Numbered from the stretch's first letter, positions 1-8,000 are shown. The stretch is DNA of 59,361 nucleotides from Bacteroidales bacterium (GCA_024763075.1 JANTGF010000014.1:1-59361), one strand, 5' to 3'. Notes: a model not told the origin generated them from the sequence alone. Program-made: numbers and translations.

Positions 1-494
1 GTATCTTTCTTAAATCCTGGTGGCCTGAAATCTACAATTGATTCAATTTCTACTTCCTGCAGATTTTCTTTGAATACAAATGTTTCAATGGCCTTAAATT
101 CCTCATTTGAAATATTGAAAACCTCAGAAGCTGTATTAACAATACTCATTCGCCTCTCTACCATCTCCGGGTTTACAGCAACCAGCTCAAGAAGTTTTAT
201 AATAACCATTACTTTTTGTTTCTGAGTAAGTGTATGGTTTATTGTTTTACAAATGGCAAGGATTGCAACTGAATCTTTTACAGAGGGAATAGGAATTGTC
301 AGAGAAATTCCTTCTTCAGAAGTAAGACCGGCAAAGTCCCGGAAGATTGTAAGATATTTTCTGACATCAGCTTCATTCAGCTGACTTTTAAGAAATTCCC
401 TGACAAATCTTATTTCTACTTTTCGAACGCCGGTTCCCCTTTTAATAATCAGCGCAAAAAGCTGCATCAATGCTTTTAAAATTTCCTCACTCAT
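1..494 (-). CDS. 5' part of a TerB-like-domain protein, probably the N-terminus of a large Bacteroidota ABC transporter ATP-binding protein (runs off the window)
   Basis: Reading the minus strand from the ATG at 494 gives 164 codons with no stop down to base 1, so this is the 5' end of a longer gene. The product begins MSEEILKALMQLFALI and is helical, with stretches such as KVEIRFVREFLKSQL and MSIVNTASEVFNIS. This resembles the TerB/DjlA-like helical domain found at the start of a large Bacteroidota protein family that continues into FHA/ABC ATPase and permease parts; that link comes from memory of the family and the diagnostic domains lie outside the window. There is no signal peptide. A perfect 8-bp inverted repeat (TTTACTTT/AAAGTAAA, 528-546) lies just upstream. 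The reading frame is convincing; the ABC assignment is tentative. Confidence 0.75.
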   Translation of the reverse strand, partial: MSEEILKALMQLFALIIKRGTGVRKVEIRFVREFLKSQLNEADVRKYLTIFRDFAGLTSEEGISLTIPIPSVKDSVAILAICKTINHTLTQKQKVMVIIKLLELVAVNPEMVERRMSIVNTASEVFNISNEEFKAIETFVFKENLQEVEIESIVDFRPPGFKKD

Positions 495-764
495 TTTTTA
501 TTACCGGGGTATTACAATATATCGGGATTTACTTTTCTAAAGTAAAAACCAGGTTCTCAGATTAAACATACTATTGAAAATGCATACAAAATATATACGA
601 AAAAGATCATCTTTAGTTTTACTTTGAAGGTGTTGGTTAGGAACAAGAAGTTTGAAAGGACTATATTCGCTGAAAGACCTATGTAGGGTAATGCTTTTAT
701 ATATCTTGCACCTAGGCGGTTAGCGGGAATGATGATGAGAATTTTGCGAGTCTGACTTAAGAAG

Positions 765-1820
765 TTATTTTTTAAATTTTATAGTAATAAGAACCGGCTG
801 ATGATCAGAGTTTTCAAAATCAAGATTTATTGTTTTTACACTCCGTGGTATAACATTGGGTGAACATAGAAAAAAATCGAGTATGGTTGTTGCTGTCTTC
901 CCCGGTTTGTAGTAAGTTGTCAAAGACCGGTTAGAAGGGTAAGAAATGTCAAAATTCCAGCTCCATCCTTCAGGTAAGAAATCCGAAGAAATATCTTCCA
1001 GGGTAAAATTTTCATAACCCGAGTTACTTTTAAAAGTTGCCGGATCAAAGCCGGGAGGGTTCTGGTTCCAGTCGCCACCAACAATAATATAGTTCCCCTT
1101 TGAATATTCACTCAAAATGAACTTTTTAAGAAACTGCATTTCATGTTTCTTTAGTGTTCCGCCATCAAAAGCGGAATTGTGGGTGTTCAGGACCAGAAGT
1201 TCCTTTTTATTGGATAAAGGGATTCGTGAAGCCATAAAGCACCGGTCGAGCATAAATAAATTTTTTGGCCACGGATATTTCCCAGGGAAATCATAACGCA
1301 CAACCCGGGAAGGTTTAAGTTTACTAATGGTCACAAGCCCTGAAAGCACTCTTCCAATAGGCTCGGATGGGGGTATAGGAAGGAAAAACACTTTAAAATT
1401 CGGGGCAAAATAGTAATTGGGATAACCTACTATGCCACTTATTTCCGACACTTCATTAATGTGGTAAGTTCTTTTTGATTTTACATCTACCTCCTGGAGT
1501 AACATCATATCTACTGTATCGTTGGTAACCAGAACCTTGCTGATAGCACTCAGATTTTTATTTGTATTTTCCTTTGAATCCCTGACTTTTTTACCACCGT
1601 CATAAAAGAAATCCATTTCTTTGCCCAAACCACAATAACCGATATTCCATGTTAATATACATAAACTGTCATCAACAGAAAAGATATCCGGGTTTGCAGG
1701 CTCATCAATTACAATACGTTCATCGGGCTTGTAGTCAGCGATGGTTGAGAATAGTAAAAACAATCCAAACAAAACAATCAGGCTGAGAAGAAGATAAAGA
1801 AAATATCGTAATACTTTCAT
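765..1820 (-). CDS. endonuclease/exonuclease/phosphatase (EEP) family hydrolase, membrane-anchored
   Basis: The 351-residue product has one N-terminal hydrophobic segment (about residues 5-27) and then an EEP fold of the DNase I/exonuclease III/sphingomyelinase superfamily. Catalytic landmarks are visible: LTWNIG with N59, LLQEVD with E110, LNTHN with H214, GGDWNQNP with D250 and N252, and a closing SDHQPV with D339-H340. These are the metal and phosphodiester-cleaving residues of the superfamily. The substrate (nucleic acid, phospholipid or inositol phosphate) cannot be told. The N-terminal anchor places the catalytic domain outside the cytoplasm, which argues against a housekeeping DNA-repair enzyme. 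In many relatives an EEP gene follows mutL-rhomboid-rhomboid; here it lies about 50 kb away, next to purQ and divergent from it. Confidence 0.88.
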   Translation of the reverse strand: MKVLRYFLYLLLSLIVLFGLFLLFSTIADYKPDERIVIDEPANPDIFSVDDSLCILTWNIGYCGLGKEMDFFYDGGKKVRDSKENTNKNLSAISKVLVTNDTVDMMLLQEVDVKSKRTYHINEVSEISGIVGYPNYYFAPNFKVFFLPIPPSEPIGRVLSGLVTISKLKPSRVVRYDFPGKYPWPKNLFMLDRCFMASRIPLSNKKELLVLNTHNSAFDGGTLKKHEMQFLKKFILSEYSKGNYIIVGGDWNQNPPGFDPATFKSNSGYENFTLEDISSDFLPEGWSWNFDISYPSNRSLTTYYKPGKTATTILDFFLCSPNVIPRSVKTINLDFENSDHQPVLITIKFKK

Positions 1821-1909
1821 GAGTAGTAGTTTTGGTTTCTAAAAATGATTAAAGTTAATAAAAAAAGTAAATTCCATATTCGAAAATTGCCATCAAAGTG
1901 AATTATATC

Positions 1910-1917
1910 TATATTTG
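1910..1917 (+). promoter_or_regulatory. -7 promoter element for purQ
   Basis: TATATTTG matches the Bacteroidota sigma-ABfr -7 consensus TAnnTTTG and lies 15 bases before the purQ ATG, so transcription would start only a few bases before the start codon. No convincing -33 TTTG is seen. Confidence 0.45.
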
Positions 1918-1931
1918 AAGAAAAAAATAAA

Positions 1932-2645
1932 ATGAAATTTGGTGTAGTCGTATTCCCGGGTTCTAATTGTGATCATGATACTGTATATACCCTTCGTGAA
2001 ATACTGGATCAGGAAGTTGTTGAGTTATGGCATAAAGATACTGACCTTCAGGATGTAGATATGATTATTTTGCCCGGGGGGTTCTCATACGGAGACTATT
2101 TGAGATCAGGGGCAATTGCCAGGTATTCTCCAATTATGGGGAAGGTTATTGAGTTTGCTGAAAGAGGGGGCTATGTGTTGGGAATTTGTAATGGTTTTCA
2201 GATTTTATGTGAGGCTGGTTTACTTCCCGGAGCTCTTTTGCATAACCAAAATCAAAAATTTATTTGTAAAAATATTTATATCTTACCGGATAATAATGAA
2301 GCCCCGGTTAACAGGCTACTGGATAAAGAAAAACCTCTAAAGATACCTATTGCTCACGGAGAGGGTCGATACTTTGCGTCTCCGGAAACTCTTTCCATGA
2401 TGCGTCAGAATAATCAGATTTTGTTTCGCTATTGTAATGATTCAGGTGAAATTTCAGAACAATATAACCCGAATGGATCTGTTGAGAATATTGCAGGTGT
2501 TTGTAATGAAACAAAAAATGTTTTTGGAATGATGCCTCATCCTGAAAGAGCTGCCGACGATGAACTGGGAAATACTGATGGGCGTCTGATATTGGAATCA
2601 CTGATTAAGATAATACTGGAAAAGAAGATAAGTTATTATAATTAG
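1932..2645 (+). CDS. purQ: phosphoribosylformylglycinamidine synthase glutaminase subunit (PurQ)
   Basis: PurQ supplies ammonia from glutamine to PurL for the fourth step of de novo purine synthesis (FGAR to FGAM). The 237-residue protein starts with the family signature VVVFPGSNCDHDT and has a class I glutamine amidotransferase triad: nucleophile C86 in GICNGFQ, with H203 and E205 in MMPHPERA. The length fits stand-alone PurQ (about 225-240) rather than the large fused PurL. No purL or purS is in the window, so the partner lies elsewhere. The gene has its own -7 box at 1910-1917 and is divergent from the EEP gene. Confidence 0.96.
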   Translation: MKFGVVVFPGSNCDHDTVYTLREILDQEVVELWHKDTDLQDVDMIILPGGFSYGDYLRSGAIARYSPIMGKVIEFAERGGYVLGICNGFQILCEAGLLPGALLHNQNQKFICKNIYILPDNNEAPVNRLLDKEKPLKIPIAHGEGRYFASPETLSMMRQNNQILFRYCNDSGEISEQYNPNGSVENIAGVCNETKNVFGMMPHPERAADDELGNTDGRLILESLIKIILEKKISYYN

Positions 2646-2704
2646 TTGAGATTTTACCTGATTTATATTCCGTTATTTGCAAACCCGGATATAGCTGGAT
2701 TCTT

Positions 2705-4783
2705 ATGATTTTGCCTGATAAGTTGCAAAGGCTTCAATCCTTTGTGGTTTTTACCATTTTACTGATTTTATTATCTGGTTTTAAAATTCTTAATGCACAG
2801 GGTGGACGAACAATTGATGTTTTACAATACACTCTCAATGTGAATATTCTGGATTTTAAGTCGCAGGAAATATCCGGAATTACTGATCTGCAAATTCGGG
2901 CTTTGACCGACCGTGTTTCAGAAATACAGCTTGATTTACTTGCTCTGAAAGCCGATTCTGTATGGGTTGATGATGAAAGGATTACTGATTTTACGCAAGT
3001 GGGTGAAAAACTGATTATCCCTTTATTTGAACCAATGGAAAAAGATGGTACAGTGCTCATCAGTGTTTTTTATCATGGGAAGCCGGCAAAAGATCCTTCC
3101 TGGGGCGGTTTTTATTTCAAAGACAATTATGCATTCAATATGGGAGTTGGGATGAAGTCTGATCCACCCGGTTTTGGTCGAGCCTGGTATCCCTGTGTGG
3201 ATAGTTTTACGGACAGAGCCGGTTATGATTATTTTATTACTGTTTCCGGGAATAATACGGCAGTTTGCCCCGGCATATTGAAAGAGGTGATTGAAAATGC
3301 TGATGGTACACATACTTTTCACTGGCAACTTCTTAATGGCATCCCAACGTATTTGTCTTCTGTTGCGGTTTCGGATTATGTTTGTTTGAGTGACACTTTC
3401 CATGGCTTGCAACGTGATATTCCTGTAATGATATTTGTGGCTCCAGAAGATAGTTTAAATGCTGCCGGTTCTTTTCGTGACCTGCCAAAATGGATGGAAT
3501 GTTTTGAGGATATGTACGGGCCCTATCAATGGGAAAAGATTGGTTTTGTTTCAACTCCGTTTTCAGGAGGTGCAATGGAACATGCTACTGCAATAAGTTT
3601 TTCAAGATCTACATTGATGGATACTACTGGTTTTAAAGGAATTCTGGTCCATGAATTATCTCATAGCTGGTTCGGGAACCTGGTAACCTGTGAAACTCCG
3701 GATGATATGTGGCTGAATGAAGGTTGGGCCAGCTATTCTGTGCCATTGTATCTTGAATGGGCAAAAGGTGAGAAGGAATACAGGGATTATATGATGAGAA
3801 ATCACTGGAATGTTCTCAGATTTGCACATATTCGTGATGATGGTTACCGTTCGGTTTATGGGAATGCACCTGACCATACCTACGGTAGTACGGTATATAA
3901 CAAAGGAGCAGATGTGGCATATAACCTTCGGAATTATATTGGAGACGATTACTTCCTTCCGGCTCTGAAAAAGTATTTTAAAACCTATGCTTTTAAAAAT
4001 ATAAATACTGTTGAATTTAAAGAATTCTTTAGTTTGCAAACCGAAGCAGATCTTGATCATTTCTTTGATTTTTGGGTTTACGGTAAGGGTTTTCCTCATT
4101 TTTCTGTAGATTCCCTAAATGTAAATAAGCAAGGAGATAACTGGCAGGTGAAGGTTTATTCAAGTCAAAAACTTCTGGGAACAGATCAGTATAGTAATTA
4201 TAATCAGCTGGAGATATTATTTCTTGGCAGGAACTGGGTTGAAAGAAAAGAAATTATGCAAATGTCAGGACCTGCGGACAGTGCGGTTTTCTCATTGGAT
4301 TTTAATCCGGAAACGATAATTATCGATCCTGATAATAAGATACTTGGTGCAACTACCGGTGAATTAATTGTTCTAAGAGAAACGGGTGAACAGAATATAA
4401 GGAATGCTTATTTTTCCCTGAATGTTAAACGTGTTAAGGATTCAGCTTTGTTTAAAATCACCCGTGACTGGGTAAGCGCCGACACTGTGGGTTCGGAATT
4501 TGAGATTGACCCGGTAGGTTATTGGACAGTCTCTGGATATAATCTTACAAAACAGGATATGGAAGGGAAGTTTGTTTATGAAAATCTGAAATTTGTGCCT
4601 GATAAATTTATTCAGACAATTAAAGAAAGGGATGAAATGAATACCCTGGTTTTATTTTACCGGGCTGGTGCAGGTGAGGAATGGAAAATGATTGATGCAA
4701 AATCAGATCACAATGAAAATGGTGGTAGCTTTACGACTTCATTTATAAAATCCGGGGAATACTGCATTGGCCTGAACAGGTAG
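2705..4783 (+). CDS. secreted M1-family zinc aminopeptidase
   Basis: A 692-residue M1 metallopeptidase. A hydrophobic segment (about residues 12-31) looks like a signal peptide ending near LNAQG, so the enzyme is exported. The exopeptidase substrate loop GGAME (about 288-292) and zinc site HELSH (H316, H320) with downstream glutamate E339 in NEGWASY are all present. The N-terminal beta domain is about residues 35-240, the thermolysin-like domain about 240-460, and a beta-rich C-terminal tail follows. The shorter C-terminal part (no long HEAT-like domain) is typical of Bacteroidota periplasmic M1 enzymes that trim peptides. The gene starts 59 bases after purQ, but nothing shows a functional link. 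Confidence 0.93.
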   Translation: MILPDKLQRLQSFVVFTILLILLSGFKILNAQGGRTIDVLQYTLNVNILDFKSQEISGITDLQIRALTDRVSEIQLDLLALKADSVWVDDERITDFTQVGEKLIIPLFEPMEKDGTVLISVFYHGKPAKDPSWGGFYFKDNYAFNMGVGMKSDPPGFGRAWYPCVDSFTDRAGYDYFITVSGNNTAVCPGILKEVIENADGTHTFHWQLLNGIPTYLSSVAVSDYVCLSDTFHGLQRDIPVMIFVAPEDSLNAAGSFRDLPKWMECFEDMYGPYQWEKIGFVSTPFSGGAMEHATAISFSRSTLMDTTGFKGILVHELSHSWFGNLVTCETPDDMWLNEGWASYSVPLYLEWAKGEKEYRDYMMRNHWNVLRFAHIRDDGYRSVYGNAPDHTYGSTVYNKGADVAYNLRNYIGDDYFLPALKKYFKTYAFKNINTVEFKEFFSLQTEADLDHFFDFWVYGKGFPHFSVDSLNVNKQGDNWQVKVYSSQKLLGTDQYSNYNQLEILFLGRNWVERKEIMQMSGPADSAVFSLDFNPETIIIDPDNKILGATTGELIVLRETGEQNIRNAYFSLNVKRVKDSALFKITRDWVSADTVGSEFEIDPVGYWTVSGYNLTKQDMEGKFVYENLKFVPDKFIQTIKERDEMNTLVLFYRAGAGEEWKMIDAKSDHNENGGSFTTSFIKSGEYCIGLNR

Positions 4784-4802
4784 GAAAACTTTAAACTGTG
4801 AT

Positions 4803-5057
4803 CTAATAACTTAAAGGATAGAAACCTGACATTAATCTTTCAGCATCTTCAAACGATGATACAAAATAAAACGAATCAGTATTAAAAGGATCGAATATTA
4901 ATCTGCTTGAAATTCGGATATTTATGTGCTGTTGTTCACTGTTTTCAGCACAAATCAGAATGGAATTTGTGACAAGACCAATTCTTCTTTCCACATCGTA
5001 TCCTTTGATTGTTAGTCCTGCCTCCAAATATGATGCTATTTCATAAATGTTAGCCAT
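4803..5057 (-). CDS. small protein of unknown function (84 aa)
   Basis: I do not recognise the family. The frame is open for 84 codons, begins MANIYEIASYLEAGL and ends SGFYPLSY, with balanced composition, no signal peptide and no membrane segment. It fills the space between the M1 peptidase stop and the tRNA-Ala repeat region and is convergent with the peptidase gene (19-base gap). Amino-acid use (alternating polar and hydrophobic, few Cys and Trp) looks like a real small folded protein rather than an antisense shadow, but there is no motif to confirm it. Confidence 0.55.
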   Translation of the reverse strand: MANIYEIASYLEAGLTIKGYDVERRIGLVTNSILICAENSEQQHINIRISSRLIFDPFNTDSFYFVSSFEDAERLMSGFYPLSY

Positions 5058-5108
5058 ACTTATTATACGGGAAATAAGTAAATTTTGTTGTATAAACGGT
5101 TGATTTGA

Positions 5109-5249
5109 ATGAACATCCCTTTTGTGGAGAATAGCGGAGTCGAATGCCGGGAATTATAAGCTATGCTTGTTAAATTCCCGAGCATCCTCGAAAAATGAAT
5201 CAAATTAGCAATTTGATATTTTTCGGGACCGCAGACCTTTTGACTGCCA
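5109..5249 (-). pseudogene. degenerate second copy of the tRNA-Ala 3' half, interrupted by a palindromic insertion
   Basis: Bases 5109-5144 are identical over 36 nt to 5588-5623, which is the 3' end of the intact tRNA-Ala plus the left arm and loop of its terminator. Bases 5229-5249 match 5624-5644 (20 of 21), which is the anticodon-loop to T-stem part of the same tRNA. Between them sits an 84-base block (5145-5228) absent from the intact tRNA. The copy therefore runs from the anticodon loop to the terminator loop, and has no 5' half and no right terminator arm. It cannot encode a tRNA. It resembles the displaced half-site left when an element integrates into a tRNA gene. Confidence 0.8.
5145..5228. 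repeat. 84-bp double-hairpin palindromic insertion inside the tRNA remnant
   Basis: The block holds two strong inverted repeats. Hairpin 1: GGGAATT at 5149-5155 pairs with AATTCCC at 5173-5179, with an inner AAGC/GCTT (5158-5161, 5165-5168). Hairpin 2: CGAAAAAT at 5189-5196 pairs with ATTTTTCG at 5218-5225, and inner ATCAAATT (5199-5206) pairs with AATTTGAT (5210-5217) around an AGC loop, giving 16 pairs with only a 2-nt bulge. It is inserted exactly between the 5' T-stem strand and the T loop of the duplicated tRNA. Its ends are not clear terminal inverted repeats and I see no target duplication. No other copy was seen in this window. Confidence 0.75.
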
Positions 5250-5304
5250 ATGTTCCCTGATATTGGAATTGAAGAAAGGAGCATGAGAAAAGCTGTACTA
5301 TTTA

Positions 5305-5568
5305 TCAGATCATTATGAAACTATTCTTATGAACATACTCAAAGACAACTTTTCTTGATTTCATGTTTTTCAATTTACGCTCAGCTGCCATAGCTTCACT
5401 ACGTGAGCTGAACTCTTTGTAAGCAAATAATTTCCAGGGTTTAAAAGGCTTGGTGTATTTTGACCTTCCGTTGTTATGGTCAGAAATACGTTTATTCAGA
5501 TCTTGTGTCTGTCCGATATAAAGCTTATCGTAGTTAACACTTTGAATGATGTAAACAAAATAGATCAT
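5305..5568 (-). CDS. GIY-YIG nuclease-family protein (87 aa), flanked by tRNA-Ala sequence
   Basis: Starting at the ATG at 5568 the product begins MIYFVYIIQS, followed by KLYIGQT, the two halves of the GIY-YIG signature, then a basic RISDHNNGRSKYT region and a conserved glutamate in EAMAAERKLK. This is the stand-alone UvrC-N-like/GIY-YIG domain with nothing attached. The start lies three bases after the T run of the tRNA-Ala terminator, so there is no room for a promoter or ribosome site of its own; an in-frame ATG at 5595 (MFICIPFFI leader) falls inside the terminator hairpin. Expression would need read-through from the tRNA. Direct repeats of the tRNA 3' end lie on both sides, which suggests a homing-type or selfish element; whether the enzyme cuts tRNA genes is inference. 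Confidence 0.85.
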   Translation of the reverse strand: MIYFVYIIQSVNYDKLYIGQTQDLNKRISDHNNGRSKYTKPFKPWKLFAYKEFSSRSEAMAAERKLKNMKSRKVVFEYVHKNSFIMI

Positions 5569-5571
5569 AAT

Positions 5572-5602
5572 AAAAAAAGGGATGCATATGAACATCCCTT
5601 TT
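5572..5602 (-). terminator. Rho-independent terminator of tRNA-Ala
   Basis: On the minus strand AAAAGGGATG (5602-5593) pairs with CATCCCTTTT around an 8-nt loop, followed by a run of seven T (5578-5572). It starts two bases after the tRNA discriminator base. The GIY-YIG ATG lies directly beyond the T run. Confidence 0.75.
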
Positions 5603-5603
5603 G

Positions 5604-5677
5604 TGGAGAATAGCGGAGTCGAACCGCTGACCTTTTGACTGCCAGTCAAACGCTCTAGCCAACTGAGCTAATCCCCC
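5604..5677 (-). tRNA. tRNA-Ala (anticodon GGC)
   Basis: The 74-nt cloverleaf folds fully. The acceptor stem GGGGGAT/ATTCTCC contains G3-U70, the alanine identity pair; the D arm is TAGCTCAGTTGG; the anticodon stem TTTGA/TCAAA holds the loop CTGGCAG with anticodon GGC; the T arm is GCGGTTCGACTCCGC; the discriminator is A. No CCA is encoded. A -7-like box TATTTTTG lies at 5756-5763 on the minus strand. Part of its 3' half is repeated at 5109-5249. Confidence 0.96.
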
Positions 5678-5755
5678 ATAAAAATAAGAACAGAATTATA
5701 AATTTAAAATTCTTTCCAATTCATTTATTAAATAATATCTTTGAACCTGCGTGGA

Positions 5756-5763
5756 CAAAAATA
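5756..5763 (-). promoter_or_regulatory. possible -7 element for tRNA-Ala
   Basis: On the minus strand TATTTTTG fits TAnnTTTG. It lies about 80 bases before the tRNA 5' end, which would leave a leader that must be processed. A plus-strand TATCTTTG at 5736-5743 overlaps the same region and could instead serve the tonB-like gene. Confidence 0.3.
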
Positions 5764-5954
5764 GTAAATTTTTAACATACCTGAAATATTATTTTTTCGC
5801 ATCAATTATTTGGTTAAAAACTTTGGTGTGATTTTTGTGGTATTTCATTTGAGAGGTATTTATTAAGTTTTTTGGTATTTCTGCGAAACATTTTTAAAAA
5901 TGTTTTGATTATATATTAAGAAATCAGTATTTTTAGCCACTAAAATTTTAAAAA

Positions 5955-6638
5955 ATGGAACTTAAGAAGTCAGAAAAAGCAAATCTGGAAAAAAGAAAAG
6001 CAGTTTTTTTCCAGCTGGGACTGGTTATTGCACTGTCACTTTCGTTAATTGCCTTTGAATGGACATCAGGTGGTTTGGGTTCGAATGAGTACGCCACCGG
6101 AGACCAGGAACAGGTTGAAGAGGAAATGATACCTATAACCCGTCAGAAACCACCGGAACCACCAAAACCGGTGGAGCCACCAAAAGTTACCGAAATGTTG
6201 AATATTGTTGATGATGACGTTCAACTGGATGATGAATTGCAGCTGGATGACTTTGAAGTGGATCAGGAAACAGAAGTGGAAATTAAAGAATACGAAGAGG
6301 AAGAAGAAGCCGATGACGCTGAAATCTTTTTTATCGTTGAAGATATGCCGAGTTTCCAGGGCAAAGGACAGGATGGTTTTCGTACTTATATTGCCAATAA
6401 CCTGAAATATCCTGAGATTGCTGCAGAAAATGGTATCAGCGGGAAAGTTTTTGTTAGGTTTGTAGTTGAGCCGGATGGTAGTGTTACTCACGTTGAAGTT
6501 ATTCGTGGAGTGGATCCTGCCCTTGATGCTGAAGCCGTCAGGGTTGTGAAATCCTCCCCAAAATGGGCTCCTGGTAAGCAAAGGGGTAAGCCTGTAAGGG
6601 TTTCTTTTACATTCCCGATAAGTTTTGTTTTACAATAA
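5955..6638 (+). CDS. TonB-family energy transducer
   Basis: A 227-residue TonB-like protein. A short basic N-terminus is followed by one membrane helix (about residues 18-38), then a proline-rich linker (QKPPEPPKPVEPPK, about 63-77), a strongly acidic stretch (about 85-118), and a C-terminal TonB domain (about 135-227) with the typical YPEIAAENGISGKVFVRFVV pattern and a closing FTFPISFVLQ. TonB proteins pass inner-membrane proton-motive energy from ExbB/ExbD to outer-membrane receptors. No exbB, exbD or SusC-type receptor is nearby, so the receptor it serves cannot be named. A perfect 20-base palindrome lies upstream at 5886-5905. Confidence 0.92.
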   Translation: MELKKSEKANLEKRKAVFFQLGLVIALSLSLIAFEWTSGGLGSNEYATGDQEQVEEEMIPITRQKPPEPPKPVEPPKVTEMLNIVDDDVQLDDELQLDDFEVDQETEVEIKEYEEEEEADDAEIFFIVEDMPSFQGKGQDGFRTYIANNLKYPEIAAENGISGKVFVRFVVEPDGSVTHVEVIRGVDPALDAEAVRVVKSSPKWAPGKQRGKPVRVSFTFPISFVLQ

Positions 6639-6667
6639 ATAATTTATCAATATTTTAAAAACTCCGG

Positions 6668-6685
6668 AAACCCCGGGGTTTTTTT
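6668..6685 (+). terminator. likely terminator after the tonB-like gene
   Basis: AAACC pairs with GGTTT around a CCGG loop and runs into seven T (6679-6685), 30 bases after the stop codon. The stem is short, so this is moderate evidence. Confidence 0.45.
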
Positions 6686-6756
6686 ATGCCTGTAAGTAAC
6701 TTTCCTAAGGGCATTTCGTAATTTCTTTTAAATAAGTAGTAATAAATTTAATTTAA

Positions 6757-7926
6757 ATGAAAAAGTTATTATACCTGAGTATCCTTGCACTTCTCACAGT
6801 GGGCTGTGGTTCCTCCAAGAAACAATTGCAAAACGGTAATTACGATAGTGCCATTCAGAAATCTGTAAAAAAATTATTAAAACACCCTGATAGCGAAAAG
6901 GACATTGAGGTTCTTTCAAAATCCTTCCGCCTTGCCAATGAACAGGATAATGAAAGAATACGGTTTCTTAAACTGGAAGGCAAACCTGAAAACTGGGAAG
7001 AAATTGCGCAAATTTATAACCGGCTTAAACGCCGGCAACAAATGATACAACCTGTGATGCCCCTGGAACTGAGAGGAGAGGAAATTAAATTCGATTATGT
7101 GGATTACAATCGTGAGCTGGTGGAATCGCGGCATAAAGCCGCAGAATTCTTTTATACTCATGGGCAGAAACTTATGAGCAATAATACAAAAGAGTCATAC
7201 AGACAGGCTTATTATGAGTTTTCTAGGGTAAAGGAATATTGGGGAGATTATGAGAATATAGATGAATTGCTTTTAAGATCACGTGAACTTGGAGTGAGCA
7301 GGGCTTTGGTTACGGTAGATAATAAATCAAAATTCAGGTTGTCAGAGGATTTTAAAAATAGTTTACTGGCAATTAATCCACAGGAACTGGACTCTGAATG
7401 GGTTGAATATTACACAAAAGACCTGGATGATAATGTTGAATTCGACTATCATCTTGTCATTATGATAAATATTATTGATGTTAGCCCTGACCAGGTTAAA
7501 GAAACGGACCGGATAGAAAAGAAAAAAGTAGATGATGGTTTTGAATATGTTCTGGATAGTAATGGAAATGTGAAAAAAGATTCCCTGGGGAATGATATTA
7601 AAGTTAAAAAATATAAGAATCTTACATGTACCGTGATTGAAACGGCACAGTCAAAATCTGCTCATATTGAGGGAAATCTGGAGATATATCAAATGAGACC
7701 TTTGAAATTATTGAGAAAGGAACCACTCGGAGCCGATAGCCATTTTTCACATCTTTCTGCCAGAGCGATAGGAGATACGGAAGCACTTTCTGAAGAATCA
7801 TTAAATCTGATAGAAGTTAAACCTTTGCCATTCCCGAATGATGATGAAATGATTATGCTGTGCAGCCAGGGTATGAAGCAGGCAATCAGAGGTGTTTTAC
7901 AGAGAAACAAACGATATTTGTATTAA
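6757..7926 (+). CDS. lipoprotein of unknown function (389 aa)
   Basis: The N-terminus MKKLLYLSILALLTVGC is a lipoprotein signal with the lipobox cysteine at residue 17. The mature protein starts with a repeat-like helical part (NGNYDSAIQKSVKKLLKHP) reminiscent of TPR-type helices, and continues with a mixed region in which the residues near 250-280 are very lysine-rich. I recognise no catalytic motif. It belongs with conserved Bacteroidota lipoproteins annotated only as hypothetical. It follows the tonB-like gene by 118 bases with a likely terminator between, so co-transcription is doubtful. Confidence 0.82.
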   Translation: MKKLLYLSILALLTVGCGSSKKQLQNGNYDSAIQKSVKKLLKHPDSEKDIEVLSKSFRLANEQDNERIRFLKLEGKPENWEEIAQIYNRLKRRQQMIQPVMPLELRGEEIKFDYVDYNRELVESRHKAAEFFYTHGQKLMSNNTKESYRQAYYEFSRVKEYWGDYENIDELLLRSRELGVSRALVTVDNKSKFRLSEDFKNSLLAINPQELDSEWVEYYTKDLDDNVEFDYHLVIMINIIDVSPDQVKETDRIEKKKVDDGFEYVLDSNGNVKKDSLGNDIKVKKYKNLTCTVIETAQSKSAHIEGNLEIYQMRPLKLLRKEPLGADSHFSHLSARAIGDTEALSEESLNLIEVKPLPFPNDDEMIMLCSQGMKQAIRGVLQRNKRYLY

Positions 7927-7966
7927 GAAAATTTATAGATATTTCTATCTTCTAAGTTTGGATTGT

Positions 7967-7974
7967 TATCTTTG
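7967..7974 (+). promoter_or_regulatory. -7 promoter element for hflX
   Basis: TATCTTTG matches the TAnnTTTG -7 consensus, 27 bases before the hflX ATG. Confidence 0.45.
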
Positions 7975-8000
7975 AAAAAAACCTGGGTATTCAATGAAGA

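Noticed and set aside
5063-5284. 73-codon frame on the minus strand across the tRNA remnant
   Set aside because: It is made entirely of the duplicated tRNA half and the palindromic insertion; its reading (GSQKV...STPLFSTKG) is translated antisense-like tRNA sequence.
5886-5905. Perfect palindrome AAACATTTTTAAAAATGTTT upstream of the tonB-like gene
   Set aside because: It could be a terminator or operator, but its AT-rich sequence is weak evidence and it matches no known site.
6066-6581. 171-codon minus-strand frame opposite the tonB-like gene
   Set aside because: Phe/Trp-rich shadow of the proline/acidic TonB linker.
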